Assembly: GCF_014841115.1 (NCBI RefSeq)
Contig: NZ_JACYTP010000010.1
Location: 62,001-126,000, forward strand
Length of the DNA stretch: 64,000 nucleotides
Direction of reading: 5' to 3'
DNA from: Photobacterium arenosum
GTDB taxonomy: Bacteria > Pseudomonadota > Gammaproteobacteria > Enterobacterales > Vibrionaceae
Shown: piece after piece, positions 55,900 to 64,000 of the stretch
Numbering within the stretch: the stretch's first letter is position 1
Layout: every line of letters begins with the position of its first letter
The notes under the pieces: model-generated
What the model was told of the DNA's origin: nothing
Seen by the model: only the letters and a program-made list of their open reading frames with translations
Databases searched by the model: none
Translations under genes and position numbers: made by a program

Positions 55900-56514
55900 C
55901 TAGGGCTTCACTTTGCAGTTCAGCTCTGGCGCACCGTATCCCCAGATGACGGTTGCTTCGCCCTGATGCTCCCACAGGCTTTCATTGCGTCCGACATATT
56001 TAGTACCGCTGGCGCTTTCCTGCTGATACATCAACGAGACACTGTCACCGCGTTCGGCAATCAGCGTTGGCGGGTCAGTAGGAAAGTAAGTCGCAATCAC
56101 TTCACTTCCCGGCTGATCCGTACACAGATAAGTGACGGTGGCTGTTGCCTGAATCAAGCCATACCTGGCCTGCAGCTCAGCAATGCGCAGTTGATATCCA
56201 GACTCAACACATAGCTTTTTATCACTGGCTTTCCAGCACTCGTTGCGACCTTTCACCCAGCCTCTTTGCTCTGCTTTCAAGGTGGGGGGATGCTCATTGG
56301 TGGCTTTGGCAACCGCCCGTTTGTAGACCTCAGACAGCTGGTTATCTAACGCAGCTAATTCTTCGTCCTGACAAATCATCGCCTCAATGCTGCCATCTGC
56401 CACTCCGGTGCAATCAAACGATGGCTGTGCTGCTTTTACCTGGTGATACACCAGCACAGCAGCAGCACCAAGGCTGAAAACTACCCAGCCAACTCTGAAT
56501 TTTCTGATTTTCAT
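55900..56514 (-). CDS. Double lysozyme-inhibitor protein: LprI-like plus MliC-like domains
   Basis: 204 residues. An N-terminal signal/anchor (about 1-29) is followed by an LprI-like (DUF1311) domain, about 30-125: FDCTGVADGSIEAMICQDEELAALDNQLSEVY, then LKAEQRGWVKGRNECWK and CVESGYQLRIAELQARYG. Residues about 130-203 are MliC-like: YLCTDQPGSEVIATYF, LMYQQESASGTKYVGRNESLWEHQGEATVIW, LNCKV. MliC inhibits C-type lysozyme in the periplasm. ATG 56514 has AGGAG six bases upstream. The two domains are usually separate proteins or found in this fusion only in some proteobacteria. Confidence 0.85.
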   Translation of the reverse strand: MKIRKFRVGWVVFSLGAAAVLVYHQVKAAQPSFDCTGVADGSIEAMICQDEELAALDNQLSEVYKRAVAKATNEHPPTLKAEQRGWVKGRNECWKASDKKLCVESGYQLRIAELQARYGLIQATATVTYLCTDQPGSEVIATYFPTDPPTLIAERGDSVSLMYQQESASGTKYVGRNESLWEHQGEATVIWGYGAPELNCKVKP

Positions 56515-56596
56515 CCGGACTCCTGAACGGATCAGCCTTCTCCCCATCAACTATAGGCAATCAGAGGCTGTCCGTCAGGTATAACGGGAAGAAGCA

Positions 56597-56630
56597 AGAA
56601 AGCCGGGGCATACACAGATCCCGGCTTTGT
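56597..56630 (-). terminator. Terminator downstream of kynU
   Basis: AAAGCCGGG (56599-56607) pairs with CCCGGCTTT (56620-56628). A second GC-rich hairpin without T-run lies at 56651-56682. Confidence 0.7.
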
Positions 56631-56774
56631 CTCTACCTTACAGGTAAGGTTGTCCTGCCGGCTTACCCTCTCCGGCAAGACAGGTTCAGTGCTTCTGTGT
56701 ACGGGTTTGATGCTACTGGTTTTGGTGTTATGGCTTAGAATGTATTGACCTGACAGATTCTGCAACTCTGCACA

Positions 56775-58016
56775 TCAGGTTACTGCGGTGAGCTTTTTGA
56801 ACGCCGCCTGATCCCAGCGATCGTTCGCCATGATGTCGACCAGCGCATCAACACAATCCCAGAGATCGACGTAACGAACGTACAGCGGTGTGAAGCCGAA
56901 GCGAAGAATATCCGGTGCACGGAAATCGCCTATGATGTTACGTGCAATCAAAGCCTGCATGATGGCAAAGCCCTGCTCATGGGTCAGAGAAACCTGACTG
57001 CCCCGCACCGCCGGATCTTTTGACGATGCCAGCCCGAAGCCGTACTGACTGCAGCGCTGTTCAATCAGCTCAATAAACAACTGCCCCATGCGAAGGGATT
57101 TTTCTCGGATCTGGTGCATGTCAGCCGAGGCCATGATATCTACCCCCACTTCCAGCAGGCTGGCACCGACGACTGACGTTGTGCCACACAAAGTGCGCGC
57201 AATACCCGGTGCCGCTTCATAGTCATCCCGCATCGCAAAAGGATTCGCATGACCAAACCAGCCACTGAGCGGTTGCTGCAACTGTGCCTGATGGCGCTTG
57301 GCAACAAACAGGAAACCTGGAGCGCCCGGACCACCATTGAGATATTTGTACCCGCAGCCAATGGCAAAGTCGGCGCCCACCTGATTTAACTGCACAGGCA
57401 CTGCACCTGTGCTGTGGCTGAGATCCCAGATCACCAAGGCGCCTTTTTCATGAGCGCGGGCTGTAATCGCTGCCATATCAAACATGGCACCACTTTTGTA
57501 ATGCACATGGGTCAGCACCACGACAGCCGTGTCTTCATCGATGGCTTCCAGAATGTTATCGCGATGCTCAGTCACCAGACGCACTTTGCCGTCCAGAAAC
57601 TGTTCCAGTCCTTGCAAGATATAAAGATCCGTCGGGAAGTTACCCGGTTCAGACAATATATTTTGACGTCCTGCATTCAGTTTTACCGCTGCCGCTGCCA
57701 TCTTGAACAGGTTGACAGAGGTTGAATCCGCCACAATCACTTCGCCGTCGTCTGCCCCGATCAGACCGGCTATTTTATCTCCCACCCGGTGCGGTATGCG
57801 GATCCAATCGTGGGTGTTCCAGCTGCGGATCAACCCCTGGCCCCACTGCTCTTCCACCACTTGCCGGGCTTTTTCTTTTGCCGCCTTCGGCAACACACCC
57901 AGGGAATTGCCGTTGAGATAGATATGCCCGGCGGGTAAATCAAACTGATCGCGATACGCTGCCAGGGGATCATCGCGATCCAGTGCTTCAAAATAGGTTC
58001 TGTTCAGTGTTTGCAT
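56775..58016 (-). CDS. kynU: Kynureninase
   Basis: 413 residues, fold-type I PLP enzyme. Visible: HIYLNGNSLGVLPK, SEPGNFPTDLYI, WDLSHSTGAVPVQLN (Asp for pyridine N) and the PLP lysine in GCGYKYLNGGPGAPGF. Cleaves kynurenine to anthranilate and alanine. ATG 58016 has AGGAG nine bases upstream. Third gene of kynA-kynB-kynU; 28 bases after kynB. Confidence 0.96.
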   Translation of the reverse strand: MQTLNRTYFEALDRDDPLAAYRDQFDLPAGHIYLNGNSLGVLPKAAKEKARQVVEEQWGQGLIRSWNTHDWIRIPHRVGDKIAGLIGADDGEVIVADSTSVNLFKMAAAAVKLNAGRQNILSEPGNFPTDLYILQGLEQFLDGKVRLVTEHRDNILEAIDEDTAVVVLTHVHYKSGAMFDMAAITARAHEKGALVIWDLSHSTGAVPVQLNQVGADFAIGCGYKYLNGGPGAPGFLFVAKRHQAQLQQPLSGWFGHANPFAMRDDYEAAPGIARTLCGTTSVVGASLLEVGVDIMASADMHQIREKSLRMGQLFIELIEQRCSQYGFGLASSKDPAVRGSQVSLTHEQGFAIMQALIARNIIGDFRAPDILRFGFTPLYVRYVDLWDCVDALVDIMANDRWDQAAFKKLTAVT

Positions 58017-58044
58017 GTTCAATTACTCCTGACTTATCCAATGG

Positions 58045-58674
58045 CTAGGCAACACTGCGCAACAGTGCCCGAACGGGGGAAGCATCCAGTGAGTCGAGTT
58101 TTAACGGCGGGGCGATCAGCTCATACGCTCCGGCAGGCACGTCATCCAATACCAGGCCTTCTAAAATCGCCATGCGATGACGCTTAATAGCTTGATGCGC
58201 ACTCATGGTTTTCGAGCTCTGGGGATCCAGTGACGGGCTGTCGATGCCAATCAGACAGGCGCCACGCTCTGCAAGTAAGTCGATGGTCTCTGAGGCTACC
58301 GCCGTAAAATCAGACTGCCACTCATGGTGCGGAAACTGCAGATAGGTTTTGAAAATCACCCGCTCAACCTGATCCGGCAGCTGATCAATAATGTCCTGCG
58401 GTTTTACCCAGCCAACTGCCTGGGTAGCATCAATCACCACACACGGACCAATGTAATATTCCAGGCTGACCGCTTCCATGCTTTTACCCTGTGCATCGTA
58501 ATGCACAGGCGCATCGGCATGAGTACCTGAGTGGCACGACAGGGAAAACTGACCAACGTTGACCGGGCATTGCTCGCTCATTTCCCAGTGGAAATACGAA
58601 GAGAATGCCGTGTCTCCCGGCCAGACCGGTAACCCCTGTCGCAGCGTTTGCGAAATATCCCAGATTTTAGTCAT
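58045..58674 (-). CDS. kynB: Kynurenine formamidase KynB
   Basis: 209 residues of the metal-dependent cyclase/formamidase family: WDISQTLRQGLPVWPGD and the zinc-binding HSGTHADAPVHY, with SPSLDPQ later. Hydrolyses N-formylkynurenine to kynurenine and formate. The start overlaps the kynA stop by eight bases (ATGACTAA), so the two are translationally coupled. Confidence 0.95.
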   Translation of the reverse strand: MTKIWDISQTLRQGLPVWPGDTAFSSYFHWEMSEQCPVNVGQFSLSCHSGTHADAPVHYDAQGKSMEAVSLEYYIGPCVVIDATQAVGWVKPQDIIDQLPDQVERVIFKTYLQFPHHEWQSDFTAVASETIDLLAERGACLIGIDSPSLDPQSSKTMSAHQAIKRHRMAILEGLVLDDVPAGAYELIAPPLKLDSLDASPVRALLRSVA

Positions 58675-59545
58675 GCTTCGGCCCTTCAATAGAGGTACGC
58701 ACCGACCACAATTCCGGGAAAAATTGCAGCTCCAGTGCTTTGTTGAGGTATTTCACCCCCGAAGTGCCACCCGTGCCGCGACGATAGCCAATGATGCGCT
58801 CAACCGTTTTCATGTGGCTGAAACGCCATTTCTGGAAATTGAATTCCATGTCGACCAGCTTTTCGGCCAGCTCATAGAGATCCCAGTATTCGTTGCTGTT
58901 GTTGTAGATTTCCGCCCAGATGCGTTCAATGTCTTCGCTGGCCTGATACGGCTGGGAGAAGTCCCGGTTGAGGTGAGACTCAGGCACATCAAATCCGCGG
59001 GCTTTCAGCAACTGCAGCGTGATGTCATAAATGCTTGGCGCATGGAGAACGGACTTCAGGTGATCGTAATATTTCGGGTGTGCGCGGTGCGCCTGAATCA
59101 TGGCCTCATTTTTATTACCCAGCAGAAATTCCAGTTCGCGGTACTGATAAGACTGAAAACCAGAACTCTGGCCCAGTTCATCGCGGAAGCTGGCATAATC
59201 GGCTGGCGTCATGGTTGCCAGCACTTCCCAGGCGTTCAGCATCTGAGACTGAATGCGTGCCATGCGGCTCATCATTTTAAATGCCGGGCGCAGTTTGTCC
59301 TTGCGAATATTCTCCACCGCTCCATAGGCTTCATGCAGACAAAGCTTCATCCATAGTTCAGACACCTGATGAATGACCACAAATAGCATTTCGTCGTGCT
59401 GCTGGGTAACCGGGTGCTGGCAGGAGAGTAATGGTCCCAGGGCGAGATACTGCCCGTAGCTCATGTCCTGATCCCAATGCACTTTTTCATTGTCCAGGTC
59501 CACTTTCAGCGTGGGTGCAGTCTGATTTTTATCCATTTTATTCAT
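58667..59545 (-). CDS. kynA: Tryptophan 2,3-dioxygenase
   Basis: 292 residues, all-helical heme dioxygenase. Visible: MSYGQYLALGPLLSCQHP, HDEMLFVVIHQVSELWMKLCLHE with the distal His, and the proximal-His region FSHMKTVERIIGYRRGTGGTSG. Opens the indole ring of tryptophan to N-formylkynurenine. First gene of the kynABU operon, with AAGGAAAT before ATG 59545. Divergent from a LysR regulator. Confidence 0.96.
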   Translation of the reverse strand: MNKMDKNQTAPTLKVDLDNEKVHWDQDMSYGQYLALGPLLSCQHPVTQQHDEMLFVVIHQVSELWMKLCLHEAYGAVENIRKDKLRPAFKMMSRMARIQSQMLNAWEVLATMTPADYASFRDELGQSSGFQSYQYRELEFLLGNKNEAMIQAHRAHPKYYDHLKSVLHAPSIYDITLQLLKARGFDVPESHLNRDFSQPYQASEDIERIWAEIYNNSNEYWDLYELAEKLVDMEFNFQKWRFSHMKTVERIIGYRRGTGGTSGVKYLNKALELQFFPELWSVRTSIEGPKHD

Positions 59546-59661
59546 CCACTATTTCCTTGCCTGTCAGAGGCTATTGACCATTCATTTATTAGTTTACGAG
59601 ACGGCTTTTTAACTGTAAATTTCATAAAATATTCAAAAACCATTAACTTTATTCATACATT
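59546..59661. promoter_or_regulatory. Divergent promoter region kynA / lysR
   Basis: 116 AT-rich bases between the two divergent starts; the arrangement typical of LysR regulators suggests the regulator's binding site lies here. No specific T-N11-A box was confirmed. Confidence 0.5.
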
Positions 59662-60567
59662 ATGGCCACAAAAATCAGTACAAGACACTTGCAAATGATA
59701 ATGGCTGTGGCAAAGGCAGGTAGTGTGTCTGAAGCAGCCAGTCAGATTGGGCTGACGCAATCTGCGCTCAGTCATCGCATTCGTGAAGCAGAACGATTGT
59801 TAAATACCGAGCTGTTTTACCGCCAGCATAAGAAGCTCATTCCGACCAGCGCAGGGAAACGGCTGCTGTTATCTGCCACTGTGGTACTCAGTGAGCTGGA
59901 AAGGGCTGAAAACGACATCGACAAACTGTCGGTGGGGATAGAGCACGTCATTCGGGTAGGTAATGAAGCCTACGGCGGTTACCATTGGCTGCCGCCCTTT
60001 ATTAAGCTGTTTAATGAGGACTTCCCCAGCTATTCGGTCGAAATCATTCCCGATGTCTCTCTCGACCCGTTTACGGCGTTACGCAACGGTACGATAGACA
60101 TTTCTATTGTCTCTGGCACGGTGACTCAGACTGGCTTCCGGGTGCTGAAACTGTTTCGGGATGAAATGATCGCTGTGATGCATAAAGACCACCCGAATGC
60201 CGGTAAAGCCTGGCTGACACCGCAGGAAATCGCCGCTGACACTTACATTACTTACCACACCACACCCGGTCCCGGACGTGAATACGAACAACTGTTCAGT
60301 CCGAATCACCTGTTGCCGCCGAAAGTCATCCGGGCTGGTGTGACCGAAGCGGTCGTGGAATTTGTCAGAGCAGGTATGGGGATTACGATCATGCCAGGCT
60401 GGGTGATAAAGCCGTACCTGAAAAGCGGCGAGCTGCGGACAGCCCGAGTGACAGAGCAAGGGCTCTACCTGAACTGGCAAGCCCTGATTCGGAAGGATGA
60501 ACGCTCAGATTCGCCCATAGTGACTTTTGCTAAAGCACTGAAGCGGACGGATCTGCCGGCGCTGTAA
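59662..60567 (+). CDS. LysR-family regulator, probable activator of kynABU
   Basis: 301 residues. N-terminal winged helix (STRHLQMIMAVAKAGSVSEAASQIGLTQSALSHRIREAERLL) and a periplasmic-binding-like effector domain (IRVGNEAYGGYHWLPPFIKLFNEDFP). The DNA-binding part recalls MetR. Its divergent position suggests control of the tryptophan catabolic operon; the effector (tryptophan or kynurenine) is inference. Its 3' end overlaps the converging GNAT gene by 38 bases. Confidence 0.85.
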   Translation: MATKISTRHLQMIMAVAKAGSVSEAASQIGLTQSALSHRIREAERLLNTELFYRQHKKLIPTSAGKRLLLSATVVLSELERAENDIDKLSVGIEHVIRVGNEAYGGYHWLPPFIKLFNEDFPSYSVEIIPDVSLDPFTALRNGTIDISIVSGTVTQTGFRVLKLFRDEMIAVMHKDHPNAGKAWLTPQEIAADTYITYHTTPGPGREYEQLFSPNHLLPPKVIRAGVTEAVVEFVRAGMGITIMPGWVIKPYLKSGELRTARVTEQGLYLNWQALIRKDERSDSPIVTFAKALKRTDLPAL

Positions 60568-61018
60568 CTGTGCTGGTCATTGTCAGTGACATGGGCTGGT
60601 ATCGCAGGCCGGCAAGCTCTGCCGCCGCCCCCGTTTTCTGAAATCCCTGCGCCTGATAAAAAGAGACTGAATTCAGTGAAGCACGCACGGTGAGCTCAGC
60701 ATGACGAACCTGTTGAAGTAAAACCTGCAGCAACTGAGTCGCAATGCCTTTTCCCTGCCAATCCGGCAGCACAAATAACATCGCCAGATGTGCCCCTTGT
60801 TTGAGTTCTGCCATACCAATAATTTTGCCCTGCTGCTCATACACCAGTATCAGGTTGTCTTCCTGCAGGCGAAGCAAGAGCGCTTCTTTTGAGGCCACTT
60901 TAAAGAAAGTATGGATACCGGCCGGCGCGAGTTGCTTTGCCGCACTTGCCAGAAACGCACTTTTCACTAATGCCTCGACCTCTTCAGCATCGTCTGCCGT
61001 CATCACTCTGATTGCCAT
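60530..61018 (-). CDS. GNAT-family N-acetyltransferase
   Basis: 162 residues: IRVMTADDAEEVEALVKSAF at the N terminus and the acetyl-CoA loop in LFVLPDWQGKGIATQLLQ (R/Q-x-x-G-x-G/A), followed by NSVSFYQAQGFQKTG. Substrate unknown. ATG 61018 has AGGGGAAG upstream. Last gene of a six-gene minus-strand operon, 64 bases after the Nudix gene, and its tail overlaps the lysR end. Confidence 0.85.
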   Translation of the reverse strand: MAIRVMTADDAEEVEALVKSAFLASAAKQLAPAGIHTFFKVASKEALLLRLQEDNLILVYEQQGKIIGMAELKQGAHLAMLFVLPDWQGKGIATQLLQVLLQQVRHAELTVRASLNSVSFYQAQGFQKTGAAAELAGLRYQPMSLTMTSTVTAPADPSASVL

Positions 61019-61082
61019 GCGCTTCCCCTTGCTGCCAAAATCCAATCAATGTGTTTACTGTCGCTCTTTCTGCACCGTTCTA

Positions 61083-61499
61083 TCAGCGCCGTTCTTTCAA
61101 CAAAGGTAAAATCACACGTCTGTACTCCGCCAGCGCAATGTTATCCGCCTCGACGGTAGCAGCGTTCGGTTCATGGAGAGATGTCCAGATCACCGCTTCC
61201 GCTTCCTGTGCCGACAGCTCACCCGTCCAGTCTGTCACTACATAATAATGCAGCCGTTGTAACTCTGTGGTGGGATGATACAAGGTACACAGCGGAAAAT
61301 AGGCAATCGGCGTCACCGTCAGCTCTTCGGCAACCTCACGGATCAGCGCCTGCTCAAGGCTTTCTCCTGCTTCAACATGCCCACCGGGAATGGCCATCAG
61401 GCCAGGATCAACCACTTTGCTCAGCTTGCGCTGTTCAAGCAATACCTCTTCACCGCGTATCAGCAAAAATGACACGCAATCATGTACTTCTCTTTGCAT
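61083..61499 (-). CDS. Nudix hydrolase
   Basis: 138 residues with a complete Nudix box, GGHVEAGESLEQALIREVAEEL (G-x5-E-x7-REVxEE), that binds Mg2+ and cleaves nucleoside-diphosphate-linked compounds. Substrate unknown. Its ATG overlaps the stop of the VOC gene by one base (TAATG). Confidence 0.9.
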   Translation of the reverse strand: MQREVHDCVSFLLIRGEEVLLEQRKLSKVVDPGLMAIPGGHVEAGESLEQALIREVAEELTVTPIAYFPLCTLYHPTTELQRLHYYVVTDWTGELSAQEAEAVIWTSLHEPNAATVEADNIALAEYRRVILPLLKERR

Positions 61500-61927
61500 T
61501 ATTCTGCTCTTCCTCTTCTCGCCATGGGATGATCCGGGTGCAATTGCAGCAAATCCCACAAGTTGCCGTACAAGTCTTCAAACACAGCGACTGTGCCGTA
61601 GTCCTGCTCCTGAGGCGGACGCACAAACCGGATGCCGTCGGACACCATACGCTCATAATCTCGCCAGAAATCATCTGTGCTCAGAAACAGAAATACCCTG
61701 CCTCCGGCCTGATTGCCAATGAAATTACGCTGCTCAGGGGTGGACGCTCGTGCCAGCAACACAGTGACGCCGTTGGAACCCGGTGGCGAAACCACCACCC
61801 AGCGCTTATCCTGTTCGGGTTGATAGCTGTCTTCGATTAAGTCAAATTTAAGCTTATTGACGTAAAAGTCGATCGCTTCATCGTAGTCACCGACAACCAG
61901 GGCAATATGCACTATGGCCTGTTTCAT
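61499..61927 (-). CDS. VOC-family (glyoxalase-like) protein
   Basis: 142 residues with the beta-alpha-beta-beta-beta pattern of the vicinal oxygen chelate fold: HIALVVGDYDEAIDFYVNKLKF, then FEDLYGNLWDLLQLH with the metal-binding Glu/His positions. Such proteins include glyoxalases, dioxygenases and resistance proteins; no substrate can be assigned. Its start overlaps the preceding gene by ATGA. Confidence 0.85.
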   Translation of the reverse strand: MKQAIVHIALVVGDYDEAIDFYVNKLKFDLIEDSYQPEQDKRWVVVSPPGSNGVTVLLARASTPEQRNFIGNQAGGRVFLFLSTDDFWRDYERMVSDGIRFVRPPQEQDYGTVAVFEDLYGNLWDLLQLHPDHPMARRGRAE

Positions 61928-62427
61928 ATGGAGGTATCCTGCTTATACTGCTGAATAATAAAGCCTTCGCTGCTTTGCGGCGGCTCAAAAAAACGGGTAA
62001 TTGCATCAAACGCTTCATCCGTGGTAAACGGGCTGCCTGCAGGCAAATCCTGACTGCGAATTTTCAGCTGCGCTTTGCATACCTCGTCTGGTTTATCGAC
62101 ATAATGCAGGCAGTGCTCAACACCTGTCGCGGCAATCAGGCCGGTAAACCACTGACGCTGCGACACCGTATTGGCCGGGAAATCCAGCACAACCGACATC
62201 CCTTTGGCGAGCAAATCCTGAACATGCGGCTGTATGGTTTTCTTTAACCGCTCTGAATACTGGATGTAATCAGCCAGACTGCGAACCTCTTGCGGGTATA
62301 AGGTGCTGAGCCACTCATCTTCTACCAGCAACACGGCCTGATGGGTTTTGGCAATCTGTGCCGCTAATGTGGATTTTCCCGCCGCCATTTTACCGCACAT
62401 AAAATGCAGTGTAGGAATCGCAGTCAT
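61924..62427 (-). CDS. P-loop ATPase/kinase (zeta-toxin or APH-like small kinase)
   Basis: 167 residues. Walker A GKMAAGKST near residue 12, an acidic VVLDFPANTVSQRQW segment, and an LID-like part. This is the AAA_33 group of small kinases acting on small molecules. No antitoxin partner is adjacent, which argues against a toxin. The chosen start is ATG 62427, six bases after AAGGAG; an in-frame ATG at 62433 sits directly against that site. Confidence 0.8.
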   Translation of the reverse strand: MTAIPTLHFMCGKMAAGKSTLAAQIAKTHQAVLLVEDEWLSTLYPQEVRSLADYIQYSERLKKTIQPHVQDLLAKGMSVVLDFPANTVSQRQWFTGLIAATGVEHCLHYVDKPDEVCKAQLKIRSQDLPAGSPFTTDEAFDAITRFFEPPQSSEGFIIQQYKQDTSI

Positions 62428-62463
62428 TCGCATCTCCTTGTGGTTAGCCTGCTCTTCAGGCAT

Positions 62464-63213
62464 TCAGACCGCTCCGCTCGGTTCATACCGATATACCTTA
62501 CCGCCAACCCATAGTTGCCCTTCGGTTGCCTCCAGGTGGATCAGATTAGGGTATTCCGGATAGCCCATGTGAACGAAAGCCGGTTGTTCCAAAGGCAAAG
62601 GCAGCGCCGCACAGCACACCGCGCAAGCCGGATCCTCCGGAATGTTATACAAGGGGTTAGATGCTCTGGCATGCCAGCCGTCGCCCGTGGACACATACAA
62701 CACATAGCCACTGAAATTTTTCCCATGATTCCATGCAGCCAGTGTATCCAGATCAAAACGGACGGCGTTCAGGGCGGAGATGTCTTTCAGTTCGATACAC
62801 CATTTGGGTTTACCGGCACTGAAAATTCCTGCACTCAGTATTTGACTGGCCTCCAGGCCAAACCAGCCAGGTTCAGGCTGACCGGTAAAATCGGGAGTGA
62901 CTGCCGTCGACAAGGCCATACTAACGCTGACCACATCTCCGGATTTTCGTACGTCGCTGATACCCGCCCCGGTTTCGACACGAAACGCAGCCTGGGCAAT
63001 ATGGCTTGCCGCACCCAGTAGTGCGTGACCGCAAATCGGCGCTTCTTTTGAGTCCGGGTAAAAGAAACGAAACCGGACATCAGCTTGCTCGCTGGGCGAA
63101 ATCACAACAGTGACAGGAATACCAGAATCCATCGGATTTTCCGGTACTTCAGAGATCGCCATCAGATTACCGCCCACATCCTTGCGCTTACCAAATACAT
63201 TATAAATATGCAT
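62464..63213 (-). CDS. PhzF-like (DapF-fold) protein lacking the usual catalytic glutamate segment
   Basis: 249 residues, shorter than the usual 260-300. The PhzF-type N terminus MHIYNVFGKRKDVGGNLMAI and the RFRFFYPDSKEAPICGHALLGAASHI motif are present, and NIPEDPACAVCCAAL corresponds to EDPVTGSA. But the 14-residue stretch that normally reads like ELGHSETAFL, containing the catalytic Glu, is missing between them. So isomerase activity of the standard kind is doubtful. It starts three bases after the DJ-1 gene ends. Confidence 0.75.
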   Translation of the reverse strand: MHIYNVFGKRKDVGGNLMAISEVPENPMDSGIPVTVVISPSEQADVRFRFFYPDSKEAPICGHALLGAASHIAQAAFRVETGAGISDVRKSGDVVSVSMALSTAVTPDFTGQPEPGWFGLEASQILSAGIFSAGKPKWCIELKDISALNAVRFDLDTLAAWNHGKNFSGYVLYVSTGDGWHARASNPLYNIPEDPACAVCCAALPLPLEQPAFVHMGYPEYPNLIHLEATEGQLWVGGKVYRYEPSGAV

Positions 63214-63216
63214 CTT

Positions 63217-63816
63217 TCAGTCCAGATAGGGTTCAACAACAGACAAACAACGATTTACCGTGTCTTCTTTCTCTCCGACCGGAGCCACATAGTGGATTGC
63301 GTTTTTAGCAGCCTCCACACTCGCTAATTTCGCGATGAGCCAGGTGGCAAGATACTGAGATGCCAGACAGCCTCCTGCTGTTGCGACCGACTCAGAGGCA
63401 TGAAAAGGCTGCTCAAGCACCACTAATCCGGCGTCCATCGCCCAGGGCTGAGTGGTCAGGTCGGTACAGACAGATGCGTTATCCAAAATGCCTAATGCCG
63501 GCAACAGCAGCACACCAGAACACTGAGTAGCAATCAGCTGTTTTTGCGGGCTCAGCGTTAAAGTGCTCATTAGTGATTGGTCGGCAACGATCTGTCGGGT
63601 CAGCGACCCGCTGCCGATGATGACTGCATCGGCCTGATTGGCGTAGGCCAGAGGTTGGTGGGCGGAGATGGTTAGTCCGTTCATTGAGGTTACTGTCGGC
63701 GTGGGACTGGTGATCTGCACCTGCCAGTTCTCGCTTTTCACCCGATTCAGTATTGAGTAAGCAACCAGCGAATCCAGTTCATTGAATCCTTCGAAAGTCA
63801 GTATGGCTATTTTCAT
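63217..63816 (-). CDS. DJ-1/PfpI-family protein
   Basis: 199 residues of the class I glutamine-amidotransferase-like fold. Nucleophile-elbow Cys in IATQCSGVLLLPALGIL, preceded by AILTFEGFNELDSLVAYSIL with the acidic residue that activates it, as in DJ-1/PfpI and isonitrile-hydratase-like proteins. May act on isonitriles, glyoxals or be a chaperone; unknown. First gene of the six-gene operon. Confidence 0.85.
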   Translation of the reverse strand: MKIAILTFEGFNELDSLVAYSILNRVKSENWQVQITSPTPTVTSMNGLTISAHQPLAYANQADAVIIGSGSLTRQIVADQSLMSTLTLSPQKQLIATQCSGVLLLPALGILDNASVCTDLTTQPWAMDAGLVVLEQPFHASESVATAGGCLASQYLATWLIAKLASVEAAKNAIHYVAPVGEKEDTVNRCLSVVEPYLD

Positions 63817-63911
63817 TGCAGCATCCTTTGCAAAGCGGAGTGATACGCTAGATTAACGAAAGACAGATTACCCTGATTTAACAGCCAGTTGCCAGCCCGA
63901 ATTCACCCGGT

Positions 63912-64000
63912 TCATTGTCCTGGACGCGGCACATTTTCATCGCTGACATTCTGCTCCTGAATAATCTCTTCCGCCCACTCCTCATCTTCCGTCTCAGCTT
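63912..64000 (-). CDS. 3' end of a gene continuing past the right edge
   Basis: On the minus strand the last 28 codons of a frame end at the TGA at 63912-63914. The visible tail is very acidic (AETEDEEWAEEIIQEQNVSD...). No domain can be identified from this short piece. Confidence 0.5.
   Translation of the reverse strand, partial: AETEDEEWAEEIIQEQNVSDENVPRPGQ

Overview
The window looks like a chromosomal segment of a marine gammaproteobacterium of the Vibrionaceae, most plausibly Photobacterium or a close relative. The reasons are a NorM close to the Vibrio type, DUF5062 and CPXCG proteins, a secreted multidomain chitinase, a Vibrio-type chitin-oligosaccharide deacetylase, hut and kyn catabolic operons, and triplicate tRNA-Val genes. 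No replication origin, phage or intact IS element was recognised.

Layout. 0-2.3 kb: tail of an Hsp70-like gene, a TrfB/KorA-like regulator, an H-NS-like oligomerisation-domain protein, tRNA-Pro(GGG) and a small zinc-ribbon gene. 2.7-7.3 kb: AGCS Na+/amino-acid symporter and a GH18 chitinase. 7.5-17 kb: scattered single genes (MAPEG protein, alpha/beta hydrolase, OppA, lipoprotein, HAD enzymes, PheC-like binding protein, AraC regulator, HiPIP). 17-21 kb: tRNA-Cys, btuCD, astE, ihfA. 21.3-24.7 kb: pheT and pheS.

25.9-32.4 kb: an AT-rich plus-strand island of eight genes. They encode a heme-oxygenase-like diiron oxidase, a 4-oxalocrotonate-tautomerase-fold protein, a membrane fatty-acid-desaturase-like oxygenase, an MBL-fold enzyme, a DUF3291 + NTF2-like fusion, a group II PLP decarboxylase, a small alpha/beta-barrel-like protein and a flavodoxin. 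It reads as an uncharacterised small-molecule pathway and is the strongest candidate for a new system here. It and a chitin-oligosaccharide deacetylase gene sit between rplT and pheS, splitting the enterobacterial gene order thrS-infC-rpmI-rplT-pheS-pheT-ihfA.

34.1-37.3 kb: rplT, rpmI, infC (AUU start) and thrS on the minus strand. 37.6-42.5 kb: hutC and hutIGU with a HutC-type operator; hutH is absent. 43-50 kb: yniA-like kinase, yniC-like phosphatase, CPXCG protein, a riboflavin synthase gene lying beside the 3' remnant of an older opposite-strand riboflavin synthase gene, norM, a DUF3080 lipoprotein, DUF5062 and three tRNA-Val(GAC). 50-56.5 kb: a six-repeat beta-propeller protein, a GT4 glycosyltransferase, an SDR, a BCCT transporter, a small membrane protein and a LprI-MliC double lysozyme inhibitor. 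56.8-60.6 kb: kynABU for tryptophan to anthranilate, with a divergent LysR regulator. 60.5-63.8 kb: a compact six-gene minus-strand operon (DJ-1/PfpI, PhzF-like, P-loop kinase, VOC, Nudix, GNAT). The right edge holds the 3' end of another minus-strand gene.

The ordinary parts suit a chitin- and amino-acid-using marine bacterium: chitin hydrolysis and deacetylation, histidine, tryptophan and arginine catabolism, B12 uptake and osmolyte or amino-acid import. Gene starts were usually moved from the longest frame to the ATG (occasionally TTG or ATT) with a ribosome binding site. All family names are from reading the translations, not from database searches.
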